A stretch of 64,000 nucleotides of DNA from assembly GCA_902806575.1 (NCBI GenBank), contig CADCXD010000001.1, positions 1,860,001 through 1,924,000 on the forward strand, in the 5' to 3' direction. Every line of letters starts with the position of its first letter. Within the stretch, counting starts at the first letter, position 1. This stretch comes from Jackrogersella multiformis (lineage: Eukaryota > Ascomycota > Sordariomycetes > Xylariales > Hypoxylaceae). Shown in pieces: positions 10,906-22,040 of the stretch. The notes beneath the pieces were generated by a model. The model was not told where the DNA came from. It saw nothing but the letters and a program-made list of their open reading frames with translations, and ran no database searches. The position numbers were made by a program, and so were the translations under genes.

Positions 10906-13900
10906 CTATATGGGCTTTCCCGCCGGACCAGCTTCTATCACGCGCCCAGCGTCTAACCGAATGAAATAATCTGCATCCTTCACAGCTTCCAATCGATGGG
11001 CAATCGTGATCACCGTACTGTCCTTAAGTTCTGCCAATAGAACATCTTGGATTGCCAGGGCGGTCTTCTTATCAATAGAGGCAGTTGCTTCGTCCAAAAT
11101 GATAATAGGACTCTTCCTGAGGATGGCTCGACCTATACCAACCAGCTGACGTTGGCCCTGGCTGAGGTTCTTGCCTCCGACATCGACGATAGAATCAAGA
11201 GACCACCTAGGTCCAAGAACCCGCAGCAGTGCCTCTTGGCATTCTTCATCCGAGTGTTGCTCTAATGGGTCTAAGTTCTCTCGAAGTGTACCCGGGAATA
11301 GCACTGGATCCTGTGCCACGAAGCTAATCCGTTGACGCCAGGTATGCACGTCAACTTTGGAGATATCTAGATCACCAACACGGATCTGCCCTTTTTCAGG
11401 GTGCATCGTTGCGAGAAGAGCGAGGGCCAGCGTGGACTTTCCGGATCCTGTTCGTCCTAGTACTGCGCAGGTTGACCCGCTAGGGATTGTGAAGGAGACA
11501 TCAACTAGTGAAGGATCAAGGTGCGGCGCGTACTTGATAGTTACCGAATCGAATGTGATGCTGTCCTGATACGAAGGCCAATATAAAGGAGGTTTGATGT
11601 CTCCATTGGGTTCCTCCTCTAGATCTAGGAGCTCGACTACTCTCTCCACGGATACGAAGTCCATTTGAAGCTGGCCATATGTTTTGCATAGAACATGAGT
11701 AGCCTCGACGAGTTGAGAGGCGCTTGTGAGGACGAAAGCTGTTAAGCCAGGTGACAGTCCTTGATACAAGGCCAGCATCGTCAGGGCGAATATTGAACAT
11801 GCAGATAACAAATCGAATCGGTACTGGAGCCATGTCTGCAAGCTCCAATAGAAGTGGTCCATTTTCTGAAAGGTATCCGTGGCGACAATATTGCGGTTCT
11901 GGAAGTCCGACTGTGCCTTGAACGCTCTAATGGTAGCCAAACCATCGACAAGAATACCAAAATTCGACATCAGTGGACTGAGGGTGATCATTTCCAATCG
12001 GCGGAGACTCTGCGAGGTTGGCAAGAATCGTATGAAGATGACGATAAACCAGATGGTCATCCCGAGGGCGAAGACGAAGAATATTGGCGTCGTGAGCGCG
12101 ATCACGACCATTGAACTCAGCCATGTTAGAGACCAAAATGCAAAGTTCTGAAGCGGTTGTATGACACCACCATCCAGCATTCCAATGTCGGAAGTCAGTC
12201 GGTTCATCAAGCGCCCTACCGGAGTAACGTCGTAAAAGCGGAACGTCGCACTGCTCACCCGATTGATAACCCTGGCAAACAAGTCCTTGGCCGCTCTATA
12301 GAGGATGATTGTAAGACCGCATTGGGTGAGGACGTATAATATGGTCATGAGGAGCCCGAGAACTGTATACCATACTAGCCACGGTCTGACATCGTCATCT
12401 GGCTTGGGCAGTCCGTCGAAGATACCGTTTGCGATATCAGATGAATTCGACAGCGGGTGAGTCTTGACGTCCTCGTACGCCTCACCCCACGCCTTGAGAA
12501 ACCAGTAATTGAATATACGAGCGAACCGGAAAAGGGCGAAAATTCCAATGACAGCCACCCATGAGCCTAGCTTGCCTGCCTTGATATATGTCCAATAGAC
12601 CCTTGCGACAACTCCGCCTGATGCTCGACTTTCCTCCTCGATGAACTTATCCGGGACGGCGGCGTTGGCTAGCTCCTCGGCAACTGGGGCTTCATTCTCG
12701 ACAACGACATCTTGCGTTTGAGATGAAATATCAAATTCTCCGGGATATTCTTCCGAATCGAAAACGCGAGCCTTGCCATCGGTGATCTCGATCACTTGGT
12801 CCGCGAGCGATAGGCACAGGTCAACCCGATGTGTAACAAGTATAACAGTGCGACCCTTTAGAAGGGGCCCCCGGAATAGCTTGCGGACGATAGATTGAGC
12901 TGTCGTATGGTCGAGGGCTGCGAGCGGGTCATCAAGTAGTAAGATGCGGGATTGACAGTACACAGCTCTTGCCAATGCAACTCGAGCCTTTTGACCTCCG
13001 GAGAGACCAATGCCATTCTCTCCAATGTTCGATTTGTCTCCATGGGCGAAGTTGGCTAGATCGGGCATCAGTTCGCACGCGTCAAGGACCTCATTATATC
13101 TACTCTTGTCTAGAGGGAAGTTGAAGAGGATATTGTCTCGAATGCTCATGTTTTGAAGCCACGGAGACTGAGCGCAATAGCCTACCATTTCGTTGGGTAG
13201 AGTGCAATCTCCCTTCACCTGGTTGAGCTCACCCAAAATGGCTTCCAATAACGCAGTCTTTCCCGAGCCAACCTTGCCATGAATTAGAGTGAGCCCACTA
13301 GGGAAGTGTATGCTCAAATCGTCGAGAACGAGTTTTCCATTGGTCGGCCATGCAAAAGATGCGCCCCGAAATTCGATCTCAGAGGGGGGAACGCTATAAG
13401 CACCCTCTCCCTTGTCCGGCTCGCGCATGAAAGTCTCAAGACGTCCTATCGCTATGGAAGCGTTAAGAATTACAGTTATCAAGTTGGGAAGTTCTTTCAA
13501 GCTCGATTCTAGCATCGCAAAAAGCTGAAGAGCAGGGAAGGCCACGTCAACCGGCAAGGGGCGTCCTGCAATATACGTTACTGCGAAGAAGGTGAACACT
13601 GGGAAAAGCGCGCTGGCGGCAAGATTGGTAGCACCAACCCCGATGGTCCACAGACTGGCGATGATCCTCAAATTTAGCTCGTTCCCTCGTGCTTGCATGA
13701 TGTTTCCTAGCCACTTGGATTGCCAATCGTACCATCGAAGGGGTCGAATGGCCTCAACAAACTGGGTAGTAGCTTGAAGCCTGACATCTGCTGCGGCCCT
13801 GCGACGCCTCTCGACCTTGATTAACGAACGAACACAAGCCGCATTGATAAATTGGAGGGCTACAGCCCAAGCTACTCCAAGGAGGCAAGGCCAACCTAAC

Positions 13901-15336
13901 AATTGCCAGATGAGAACTAGGGAGAAGATCAACTGCAATGGTTTCGTGATGATGGATGGAAATTCCCAAAACCGCTGCGCTACTTCATAGACGTCGTTTC
14001 TCATCAAGTTGAGGATCTTTCCCATAGTCGCTGGTTGTTCTGGAACAATTTTGGTGTGGCTTTGATCCTTAGACCTGCGAAGCTTGAGGAACTCGAGAAG
14101 CCGATCTAAACGAGTTTTCCTAGGTTGTTTCCCGCCAAGTAACGGCGTCGCTTCATCAGATTCGACAATGTCTTCGCGGGGAGCTCCTGCTAAATCTGTG
14201 CGAAGCCCGAATGATTTTCGCGATAACGTCTTAGCGTAGACCGACGTAAGCATCTCCCCGCGCGACCTCTCGTATGTTCGACGGCTATACCACAGTAGGA
14301 AGACGCCCGACTGGCAAGCGACAAGACGCACTAACAAGATAGCTGATGCGTAAAAGAAAGACTCGTTCCTGTGGGCAAGGCCTTTTTCGATAGACTGCAG
14401 CAGGCGCTGCAGAAGAGCGGGATTTGAAAGATTTGCCGCGGTCTCTATGATTCCCAAAAAGGTGATGATGATCAGATCCAACCCATTTGCTAAAACCAAC
14501 CGTTTTATTATAGAGCCCTGAAGATCGCGGAACAGAATATGCAATCTCTCATGTTGAAAGTCATACGGAAGAAGCCAAACGTCTTCATCATCCAAAGTAT
14601 GTTTATATCCACGAGAAATCAGCGAGGTCATCCACGAGACAGTCATGAATTGCCATAAGGTCAGATTATCCTCCGGGCTGCGAAGATGAAAAGTCGGAGG
14701 ATGAACTGTACTTGCAATACCGGTCGCGTCAAGGCCCGGATCTCGCATGGGCATTGAGATGATGAGGACTATGGCGGCTAATGCTACGGCGACAGCAGCA
14801 ATGTGGATTATATTCACGCGTTCCGTCTCATCGTACCAAGCCACTAGCGAAACCAAGCCGCAGACGACGATAGTGATGAATACGATCAGTAAGATTTTGG
14901 GTGTTTTCCTCGGGCGGTCCACTACCGTAATAAACAGAGCTACAACCCATGGCACGAGCTCCAAAATCCTACCGACGTTAAGTAGCGGTGATACGGCCGC
15001 CAGAACAACAGCCAGAACGAGTCCGATCGCGGTCAACACCAACAGAAAATAACTCCAAAAACTCCAAGGTTTCGTGCGAAGGTCGGGCAGCAGCGCTTCC
15101 TCTTTCGCGAATGGACGAGTCCACTGCGGTCCTTTGGGCAAAAGCCCGCGGGCGATATATAGCAGAAAGCAGCTACCAGCAATTGCTGCCTGTGCGATGG
15201 AACTGGGAGAAATGACATCCATGGAGACTAGACTTTGGTGATATTCCAATGAGATCTGGGAAACAAAGAGTGAGAAAGAGTTGGTCTCTTGAAAAGACAC
15301 GAGAAATTCATTTTGACCCGAATAATTTATACTCAT
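10906..15336 (-). CDS. ABC transporter, ABCC/MRP subfamily, full length
   Basis: This is one intronless frame of 1,476 codons with the order TMD0 - L0 - TMD1 - NBD1 - TMD2 - NBD2. The N-terminal block has about five membrane helices and is followed by the typical linker (TLWQFMTVSWMTSL). NBD1 has Walker A GKVGSGKT near residue 690, signature LSGGQKARV near 780 and Walker B ILLLDDPLAALD near 800. NBD2 has GRTGSGKS near 1297, LSQGQRQLV near 1392 and IIILDEATASID near 1413. In NBD1 the residue after Walker B is Asp rather than Glu, as is common in MRP proteins, so only NBD2 is expected to hydrolyse ATP efficiently. Likely role: export of conjugates or toxicants across the plasma or vacuolar membrane. 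A second Met at residue 39 (MDVISPSS) may be the true start, as the first 38 residues are atypical. Confidence 0.93.
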   Translation of the reverse strand: MSINYSGQNEFLVSFQETNSFSLFVSQISLEYHQSLVSMDVISPSSIAQAAIAGSCFLLYIARGLLPKGPQWTRPFAKEEALLPDLRTKPWSFWSYFLLVLTAIGLVLAVVLAAVSPLLNVGRILELVPWVVALFITVVDRPRKTPKILLIVFITIVVCGLVSLVAWYDETERVNIIHIAAVAVALAAIVLIISMPMRDPGLDATGIASTVHPPTFHLRSPEDNLTLWQFMTVSWMTSLISRGYKHTLDDEDVWLLPYDFQHERLHILFRDLQGSIIKRLVLANGLDLIIITFLGIIETAANLSNPALLQRLLQSIEKGLAHRNESFFYASAILLVRLVACQSGVFLLWYSRRTYERSRGEMLTSVYAKTLSRKSFGLRTDLAGAPREDIVESDEATPLLGGKQPRKTRLDRLLEFLKLRRSKDQSHTKIVPEQPATMGKILNLMRNDVYEVAQRFWEFPSIITKPLQLIFSLVLIWQLLGWPCLLGVAWAVALQFINAACVRSLIKVERRRRAAADVRLQATTQFVEAIRPLRWYDWQSKWLGNIMQARGNELNLRIIASLWTIGVGATNLAASALFPVFTFFAVTYIAGRPLPVDVAFPALQLFAMLESSLKELPNLITVILNASIAIGRLETFMREPDKGEGAYSVPPSEIEFRGASFAWPTNGKLVLDDLSIHFPSGLTLIHGKVGSGKTALLEAILGELNQVKGDCTLPNEMVGYCAQSPWLQNMSIRDNILFNFPLDKSRYNEVLDACELMPDLANFAHGDKSNIGENGIGLSGGQKARVALARAVYCQSRILLLDDPLAALDHTTAQSIVRKLFRGPLLKGRTVILVTHRVDLCLSLADQVIEITDGKARVFDSEEYPGEFDISSQTQDVVVENEAPVAEELANAAVPDKFIEEESRASGGVVARVYWTYIKAGKLGSWVAVIGIFALFRFARIFNYWFLKAWGEAYEDVKTHPLSNSSDIANGIFDGLPKPDDDVRPWLVWYTVLGLLMTILYVLTQCGLTIILYRAAKDLFARVINRVSSATFRFYDVTPVGRLMNRLTSDIGMLDGGVIQPLQNFAFWSLTWLSSMVVIALTTPIFFVFALGMTIWFIVIFIRFLPTSQSLRRLEMITLSPLMSNFGILVDGLATIRAFKAQSDFQNRNIVATDTFQKMDHFYWSLQTWLQYRFDLLSACSIFALTMLALYQGLSPGLTAFVLTSASQLVEATHVLCKTYGQLQMDFVSVERVVELLDLEEEPNGDIKPPLYWPSYQDSITFDSVTIKYAPHLDPSLVDVSFTIPSGSTCAVLGRTGSGKSTLALALLATMHPEKGQIRVGDLDISKVDVHTWRQRISFVAQDPVLFPGTLRENLDPLEQHSDEECQEALLRVLGPRWSLDSIVDVGGKNLSQGQRQLVGIGRAILRKSPIIILDEATASIDKKTALAIQDVLLAELKDSTVITIAHRLEAVKDADYFIRLDAGRVIEAGPAGKPI

Positions 15337-16229
15337 TGCGTGTGACGGAGAGAAAGTCCCAAAACTACATCCATAGTTGAACGATGAACGTCCAACGACT
15401 CCAAAAGCGAGCGATCGTCAGTTGGCCGGAGGCGGAGCTACACTGATGAATAAGCTAAGGGGATTTAATGAAAGCATTGTAAATATAATGAGTTGTGCCA
15501 CTTCTTGCTACGCTTTGGGATGCTACTCACTTTACGTGCCTAGGTGGTTAATTAATAGCAACTATTGCAACACCAAGCCTCAATTCTAGCCAAAAAGTCT
15601 ATACCAGGTAGGAAAGAGAATAGAAAAAGAGTACTGGAGCGCTGTGATACTTCAATTGAAGCCTAGGTACCTAAGGTAAAGCTGTGTAATGGCGATTTTA
15701 AGTTCCGTGGGGGAATAAGCTTCAATAAAGTATCACAGCCATATACCTACCTAGGCACCTTAGGTAGGTACCTAAATATTAAATATATGCACTAAAGCGG
15801 TGTGTTGTTCGGTTATGGCGCATTCCTTATCTCCGACCTCCTTGCGGATGGGCCTCTGCATGTGGATTGGGCAGATCATTCCGATTGCACCATTCTCGAG
15901 GGGTATTGTGTATTCCAGCATTTAAACATAGGTAATCACATTCCACTGACAGTAAAGCTATTGGTAGCTAAGATCGAGATTCGGAAGAACAGACGAATTA
16001 AAGAACTTAATGCATAACATTTCGACAACTTCATGTAACTGCGGATAGCAACTACACGTAAGCTTCGATCAACATAGGGAAACCGTAATAGCCCCTTTGC
16101 CTGAATAACCACGGCGTACACAAATCAACATTCAACAGAACGTCATCAAGTCATACAGGGTATTCCCGATAGGACGCCAAATACCTAGGCAGTTTAAACT
16201 ACAACATGGTAAACCTCACCGGCGCTGGT
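15337..16229. other. Intergenic region with TACCTAGGTA repeats
   Basis: Holds the ABC transporter promoter. Repeat blocks occur near 15661 and 15744. The short frames seen here have no codon-level support. Confidence 0.5.
15744..15776. repeat. TACCTAGG / TTAGGTAGGTACC block
   Basis: Inverted and direct ACCT/AGGT units over about 33 bases, between the ABC transporter and annexin genes. Confidence 0.65.
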
Positions 16230-17650
16230 TTAGACCGGTTCTCCAATGCAGCCGAGCATGAGCCTCTCGTAATCCCCGCTCGTCTCACCTTTGATGCGAC
16301 TGGCAAGACTTCGTCGGTAGCGCTGCTGGTACGCACCACTGACGTTCGCCATCGTCTGCCTATCCCAATGATATTTCACCACTCTCGAGACGAGCAGATG
16401 ATCCTTCGTCCCTAGGCCTGCCATTGCATCTTCGAGCAGCGAAGCTGCATGCATGTACTTGTCGACAGCATTGCGCAGCTGATATAGCAGGGCCTGTTCC
16501 ATGTGCCCGCTGAATTCCTACATAAAGGTCAGCACTTATAACATAGAGAGCAACAGCCCTTCATAGTGGGTCCATATATATAGCTCACCTTCTTGATAAC
16601 ATCTTCAAGCCGCCGTCTAAACTTCTGCTCGTAGGCGAGACTGATGGCGCGGATTTGATTGTCGTTTCGCGTAGACAGAATCGAGCATACCATCATTTCG
16701 TCAGTGCCTACTTTGCCTTCTGTAGCACGGTAAAGTTCCATGACATCCTGATCCACGGCTTGAGGGATGACCGGGGCACTGTCTTCGGCCCTGTTCGCTC
16801 CTAGCACGATCAAGAAATGCCTTTCAGTCTTCATGCTGAGGTCTCCCTTCACGTCGCTCTCGAGCGACCGATGGAAGGTATGCCGGTACATGCTCTTGAT
16901 AGCTTGCAAGTCCGCGTTACTACGGCTGAGCAAAACGTCGTTGAGAACCTTCTCCTTGGTTCCCGGGCCATCCATGGCTGAACTGAGAAGATGGCAATCA
17001 TGGAGTAAAGGTCCTCTGACGATCGCAATAAGTCCCGTCTCGAGCCATCCTCCCGTTTCTGACAAGATATCCTTTTCAAGTGAGCGGCTAAAACTTCGGG
17101 AGTAAGTAGACTTGATGGCCTCAATTTGTAAAGGATCCTTGGTAGACAGAATGCGAATCAGTGTCTTCTCGTCGGTGCCAAACCCCTTCATGGCGCTTCG
17201 AAGCGCTCTTACGTCGGAACTCGCATCCCATTGTATTATTTGCGGAGGACCGTACCCTAGACTAGGCGGCGTGGGAGGGCCGCCGCCGACAGGTGCCGGA
17301 GGATACTGGTATGGTGCACCACCATACTGGCCAGGTGGCGGTCCTTGTGCCGGCGGTGCCCCATAAGGAGCCGGAGGGTAACCACCTTGGCCGGGATACG
17401 GACTGCCTTGAGGTGCAGGATATCCCTGTGGAGGGCCCTGTGGAGGGTATTGGTTTGGGGGGAATTGGTTTGGAGGATAAGGATTACTCTGAGGTGCAGG
17501 ATATGGATACTGTCCTCCAGCTGGGGGTGGGTACTGCTGGCCCGGAGGAGGGTACTGTTGACCCGGAGGAGGGTACTGTCCCGGGGGAGGATATTGCCCT
17601 TGAGGGGGGTATTGCTGACCCGGGTAACCCGACTGACCGTAATATGACAT
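16230..17650 (-). CDS. Annexin with Pro/Gly/Gln/Tyr-rich N-terminal tail
   Basis: The exons are 17650-16589 and 16517-16230, with a 71-bp GT-AG intron between them; the product is 449 residues. Residues 1-140 are repeats of PPPGQ(Q)Y type, as in fungal annexins of the AnxC3 kind and some animal annexins. Four annexin repeats follow, each with a recognisable G-x-G-T turn: KGFGTDEKT, DGPGTKEKV, GKVGTDEMM and AGLGTKDHL. Annexins bind acidic phospholipid membranes in a calcium-dependent way. The fungal members have no settled function, with secretion and membrane repair suggested. The intron falls between repeats three and four. There is no signal peptide. Confidence 0.93.
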
Positions 17651-18678
17651 GTGCTCAGTCTTAAGTGTATTTGACTGGGTTTGTTCTGGATTAATAGAGA
17701 ATTGATAGTTATGATCGCTTGCTGCTCGATAGGTTTCCGGAGATTTGATGATGTGGGCGATGCGAAGCGATGCGATGCGGGGTTCGAATAAAAGTCTAGG
17801 ACCTCAGGATAATATGTTTGGTAGGTACTTAGGTATGATTTACATAAGTTGCTAAGTTGCGGAAGAGAAGAGCGATAATGAAAGGCGATAAGTCTCTTTA
17901 CAATATTTATTAAAGTTGCTATTGAGGCTGTGAATTGGCGCCAATTGCCAACAAAGAACTATTAGAGAATAGAGAACCAGAGAACCTTCCATGCCCTAGA
18001 CCTACCTACCTACCACCTAGCTGCCCAGTGTAGGAACCTAATCGTCCCTACTAATCAGGTGATGACGTCTATAGAGATACCTACCGTTTAATTAGCGCCG
18101 TGGCGATGAGAGGCGCAGCTTGGCGGCTGAGTGTAGCACTAACCTAGTAAGGTACCTACCTAATAGCTACCTAGCTGCCTAGGTAATGGTAGGCCTCTCC
18201 AATATTACGCATCGGCACCCGCGGCACCTGAGCAGAGGTCGCCAAGCAATAGCCGCGAATCCGACCGCCACAGCGCCACAGCAAACAGCAAACAGCAAAC
18301 AGGCAGCAGAGGACATACCGTAGCTGCGTAGGTCCGTACCTATTTCTGTTTATTTTCAACTTTTTCTTTTTATACCTCAGGGACCTAGCATATGTACCTA
18401 GGTACCTAGGTACGTAGCCGAAAAACTTCACAGATGATAGATGAAAGTCCAAGACAAGAATCTCATGTTTGGGTATATGCAAAAAGTAGATTTCTATAAA
18501 CAGTTTAGGAGGAGAATCGAAGCGCAATGTATATAACCAATGCCTCCACCACTATCTATGCTGCACCAGGTTTCCTCCACTACCTAAACCACCTATCGAT
18601 GCCAATCCTTCTAACGCTACCGAAGCAAGGCTCATTCCACCGTGATAAGCCTAAGAATACCAGCTACCATCGAGCGGC
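17651..18678. other. Intergenic region with palindromic repeats
   Basis: Annexin promoter on the left, 3' side of the small secreted protein gene on the right. TACCTAGGTACC blocks occur near 18150-18185 and 18394-18416. No gene seen. Confidence 0.5.
18394..18416. repeat. TACCTAGGTACCTAGGTAC block
   Basis: Tandem overlapping CCTAGG and GGTACC palindromes in gene-free DNA. Confidence 0.7.
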
Positions 18679-19087
18679 TTAAGCAGTGCAGACGATGCTT
18701 CCTACCACGACAGTGTTGGTCGAAAGGAGCGACGGCGTCTTGCTGGTGAAAGGCAAGGCATGGCTGCCAGTGCTATAGGTATCATGTTAATAAGGTATTA
18801 TTGCTTGTCAAATATGAGATGCATGCTTACCCAGATACGTCCTTGTACGGAGTGCAGGTAATAGAGTCGACCGAGACACCCCCCGTGGCGCCGATTAGGT
18901 AGAGCGTAGAGACCTCTTGCAAAGCCGCGTTTCCTGAGTAGACGGGGCCGATGTCGACACTGATGGTTATGTTCTTCAGACCGCTACCAGCTCCACCGTG
19001 CGAGGACTCGACGTTGATAATGGCAGCGCCGGCAGCAAGGGCCGAGCTGGCAAGGCCGAGGGTGGAGATGAAAGTGGTGAACTGCAT
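18679..19087 (-). CDS. Small secreted protein, 116 residues, two cysteines
   Basis: Exons 19087-18831 and 18772-18679 are joined across a 58-bp GT-AG intron. The first 19 residues are a clear signal peptide (FISTLGLASSALAAG). The mature part of about 97 residues is beta-rich and small-residue-rich, with one possible N-glycosylation site (N39-I-T) and two cysteines, C78 and C114. C114 is three residues from the end, so a single disulfide probably closes the domain. I do not recognise the family. Size, secretion and location in a block of secreted-protein genes fit an effector or a surface protein, but nothing in the sequence proves either. The intron and the stop just after CTA give a clean complete model. 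Confidence 0.78.
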
Positions 19088-19985
19088 TTTGGATGTTGGG
19101 ATTGGTGTGGTAGATTGGATTAAATATTAATGAAGATTCTTGGTGAGTATTAGACAGTTGGTTTTGATACTTGGTTGATGTGTGTGATCGAGATAGATTC
19201 CAAAATGTCGGACCTGACCGTCAGCTTTATAAGAATTCTTTGAAGTCATCTCAGATCCGGTATGCTCGTATTTTTCTCATCATCTCGTTACATAACATTC
19301 TGACGTGGGCTACGTGGTAAGCACGTCCGCTGATCACGGTAAGATATTCTGGAGGCTGATGTTCACAGGACGGCGGCGCTGACGGATCGGGGCCGAACCA
19401 CGATTCAGCTTTAAGCGGGGAACAAAGCATAAATTCCGCTAAACACGAGATTGTACAATTGCTTACCGTGGGGAGATTCTATTGGATACAGACAGAGGAA
19501 TATACGATGGAGTAAAACACACATGTTTTCATTAGCGACAAGTACGATATAAACGGCCATGGCCCTATTGCGAACCAAGCCTTATGTGGCGTAAACGGCG
19601 AACCTAACACGATTATCTTCAAATGGTCTTAATATATTTCGATCTGCTTATTATTTACGGGATTTAAACGACGAATCCGAGGTGCCACGTTGGTTGATTC
19701 GGCTACAGCTTTTTGTCCTAGAAATAGCAACCGTATGGTATTAAATTGCCGATCTTAAACAACTCGGCTGGAGTGCATCGTATGATTAGGCCATAGGCGT
19801 TTCTGCAACAAATTAGTTATATTCTTCGATTCGGACTTTGGTCGGTAATATTATCAAAAATATCAATACCCTTTTAACGACAGTACGCTGCTGAAGATTC
19901 GTCGATCCCGTTTCCCCTTTAACACATACTGACCAGGCATCGCAGCCAGACAGTCGGTTAGAGGAATGAATAAGTTATTGCTCAG
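19088..19985. other. Intergenic region, no gene seen
   Basis: Includes the promoter of the small secreted protein gene; a TTTATAAG-type element lies near 19224 (plus strand CTTTATAAG). The rest shows no coding signal. Confidence 0.45.
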
Positions 19986-20336
19986 TTAACTCTGAACAGT
20001 ACCTAGGTACATATGTCCTAAATATTCCCGTATGAACATTAGACCGCCTGCATGCAAGCTCAATGTAGGGATTCGTAAAGTCCGAATCGACCACTTGTAC
20101 TTCTCCTTGGAGAATGTAGAAAAGGCCGACGGTTTAAGCTGAGCATGGGAATCTTCGGGAGGTTACTCATATGCGTATCAGAACAAACTCACATTGTCTA
20201 GCTCTACATCGGGAAGGTTGATGTAGTGCGAAAAGTTGATGACTTCTTTAGGCTGTGTGCCAATTTTCAGAATATGGTTCTTAATAGGTACCTGTTTCGG
20301 GCCGGCGGACGTTGAGAAAGACGAGGAACTAGCCAT
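19986..20336 (-). CDS. Possible small gene of 98 codons; may be a cupin-gene remnant
   Basis: The frame 20336-20193 (48 codons, from ATG) can be joined through a 54-bp GT-AG intron, 20139-20192, to 20138-19986, which ends in TAA. A TATATATAA stretch sits directly upstream of the ATG. The first exon reads like real protein (VPIKNHILKIGTQPKEVINF). The second exon in the spliced frame does not resemble a known family. The alternative frame of the same DNA reads GLFYILQGEVQVVDSDF, which resembles a cupin strand pair, but no splice reaches that frame without a stop. It may therefore be either a short novel gene or a frame-shifted relic. Confidence 0.35.
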
Positions 20337-21131
20337 GATTATATATAAGAATGAATTTAATTAATGGCATGGAGAAACTTGGAAAGCTAGCAGCTCCGTC
20401 GCCAGACCCGAGACAGAGATGGGAAGGTTAATTAATAAGCGGATTAAATTTTGATTGTGCAATTAGGCTTCATAGAGCAGCGAAAAGCTAAGTGAGAAAT
20501 CTGGGGAGCTGAGAGCAAGGGAGTGAACCCCCGACTGTGTGGCAACCCGAGCCGCAGCGCCAGCGTTTATCTATTATCACATTAAAGCCTCACTGGTCGT
20601 TCGTCGTTGGAATTAAGTAGTAGGACGAATTTGGAGGATGACGGGTTTTCTGGCCTTGAGGGACCTCATTGCTCTCCATTGCTTTATGTACTTGTTATTA
20701 CGCTTTAAAGCTTCAAATCACGATATCAAGCTCATGCAACCCAATGAAGATAGAGATGTGACGTACGATATATCATCGTTACGTGGGCTGAGGGCCCCCT
20801 GTAACGGCTTACATTATAGAGCTGGGCTCCCTGCAATTTTTTCTTCTACCACTTAAACGTATAAATCCTGTTCTAAGGCCTAAGGTCAGAAACTTCTTTG
20901 GATATGTACATAACTGAAAGCCACCAAGTTGGTTACCGCCTAGTTTATTATATTTACTTTTTCCCCCTTAGACCATTCAAGCCTCATATTTTTATCACAT
21001 TTAATGAAATTGACAAATACGAGACAGTATATCAAATATCTCTCTAATATAAAAGTACAATAAGTATTTGATTTTATATTACATGTATACACTACCTGAT
21101 CGGTATGTGATTGGTCCTGCAGCATCGCGCG
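20337..21131. other. Intergenic region, no gene seen
   Basis: AT-rich stretch with no plausible exons. Confidence 0.5.
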
Positions 21132-22040
21132 TTACTGTGCGGCGGCATACACAGCACCGAGTGCAAGGGCACCGTAAAACCCAACATAATTACCAAGGCC
21201 GGAGTTGGCGGCATTAGTGACCACAACCACTCCAGAAGACTAGAAATTAATTAGCTATAAGCCATCTTCTCATATTAAGAAAGAATATGAGAGACTGACC
21301 GTAGTAGCTGTTCCATTACCACTTCCGCTGCCGGTGCTTGAGGGAGTTAATGTGGAAATGACACTGGTGGTTATTGATGCGGATTCCGCAGTAGAAGTGG
21401 TGGCGGAAACAGTACTCGATTCGGTAGTAGCACCAGTAGTTGATTGGGCAGTCGACGATCCAGTAGCTGTCGGGGTTTCGACAACAGTCGAAGAAGCCTC
21501 GACTGCCGATGAAGTGGCTGAAGATGTTGCTTGTGCACTCGACGAACTGCTGCTACCTGCAGGAATCGCGGTCCCAACATCTGGCTGTTCTCCAGAAAGT
21601 GGTGTCGTAGAGAGACCGCAGGGACTCGCATATCTTGTGAGGGTCGTCCCATAGAATTGCCATATTGACTACGAAATTTTAGTTTTCTTTTTCACCCTAG
21701 TAGGGTACGGGACTATTGCAGACGGACCTCGTTGTCTGGCCCGGAACACTGTAGGCACGCCTCATAATCGGTTAGAAAGATGTTGTCATTGCATACATCA
21801 GCGCTGGTTCGCCCCTGGATGATAGCTTGACCTAGAACCAATGAGAATATTAGAACTATGTTGATTTTACGCCAGAGATCATATATGTTAATACTAACCA
21901 CAGTTATCGTGACAGTTGTAGGCAGGCGAGCCAGGCTCTTGGCGCTTAAGTAAACGCTGGAAGAGCTGTAGCTCATCCGTGGAGGCAGAGACTACGGTGG
22001 CAACCAAAAAGGCGCCTAGAGTCCAACGAGCAGTAACCAT
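21132..22040 (-). CDS. GPI-anchored-type cell-surface protein: Cys-rich head, Ser/Thr-rich stalk
   Basis: The four exons are 22040-21899, 21831-21728, 21668-21300 and 21239-21132. The introns are 67, 59 and 60 bp, all GT-AG, and the product is 240 residues. A signal peptide covers about the first 20 residues. A dibasic Leu-Lys-Arg at residues 31-33 is a plausible Kex2 cleavage site. Six cysteines (43, 47, 61, 73, 76, 99) form a compact head. A stalk rich in Ser, Thr and Ala follows, typical of O-mannosylated cell-wall proteins. The C terminus is hydrophobic after a small-residue site near TNAANSG, as expected for GPI attachment. The Cys spacing does not fit the eight-Cys CFEM pattern. The exact role is unknown. 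Confidence 0.78.

Noticed and set aside
18171..18527. 118-codon minus-strand frame
   Set aside because: Crosses palindromic repeats and has low-complexity aromatic/Leu composition; no splice or domain support.
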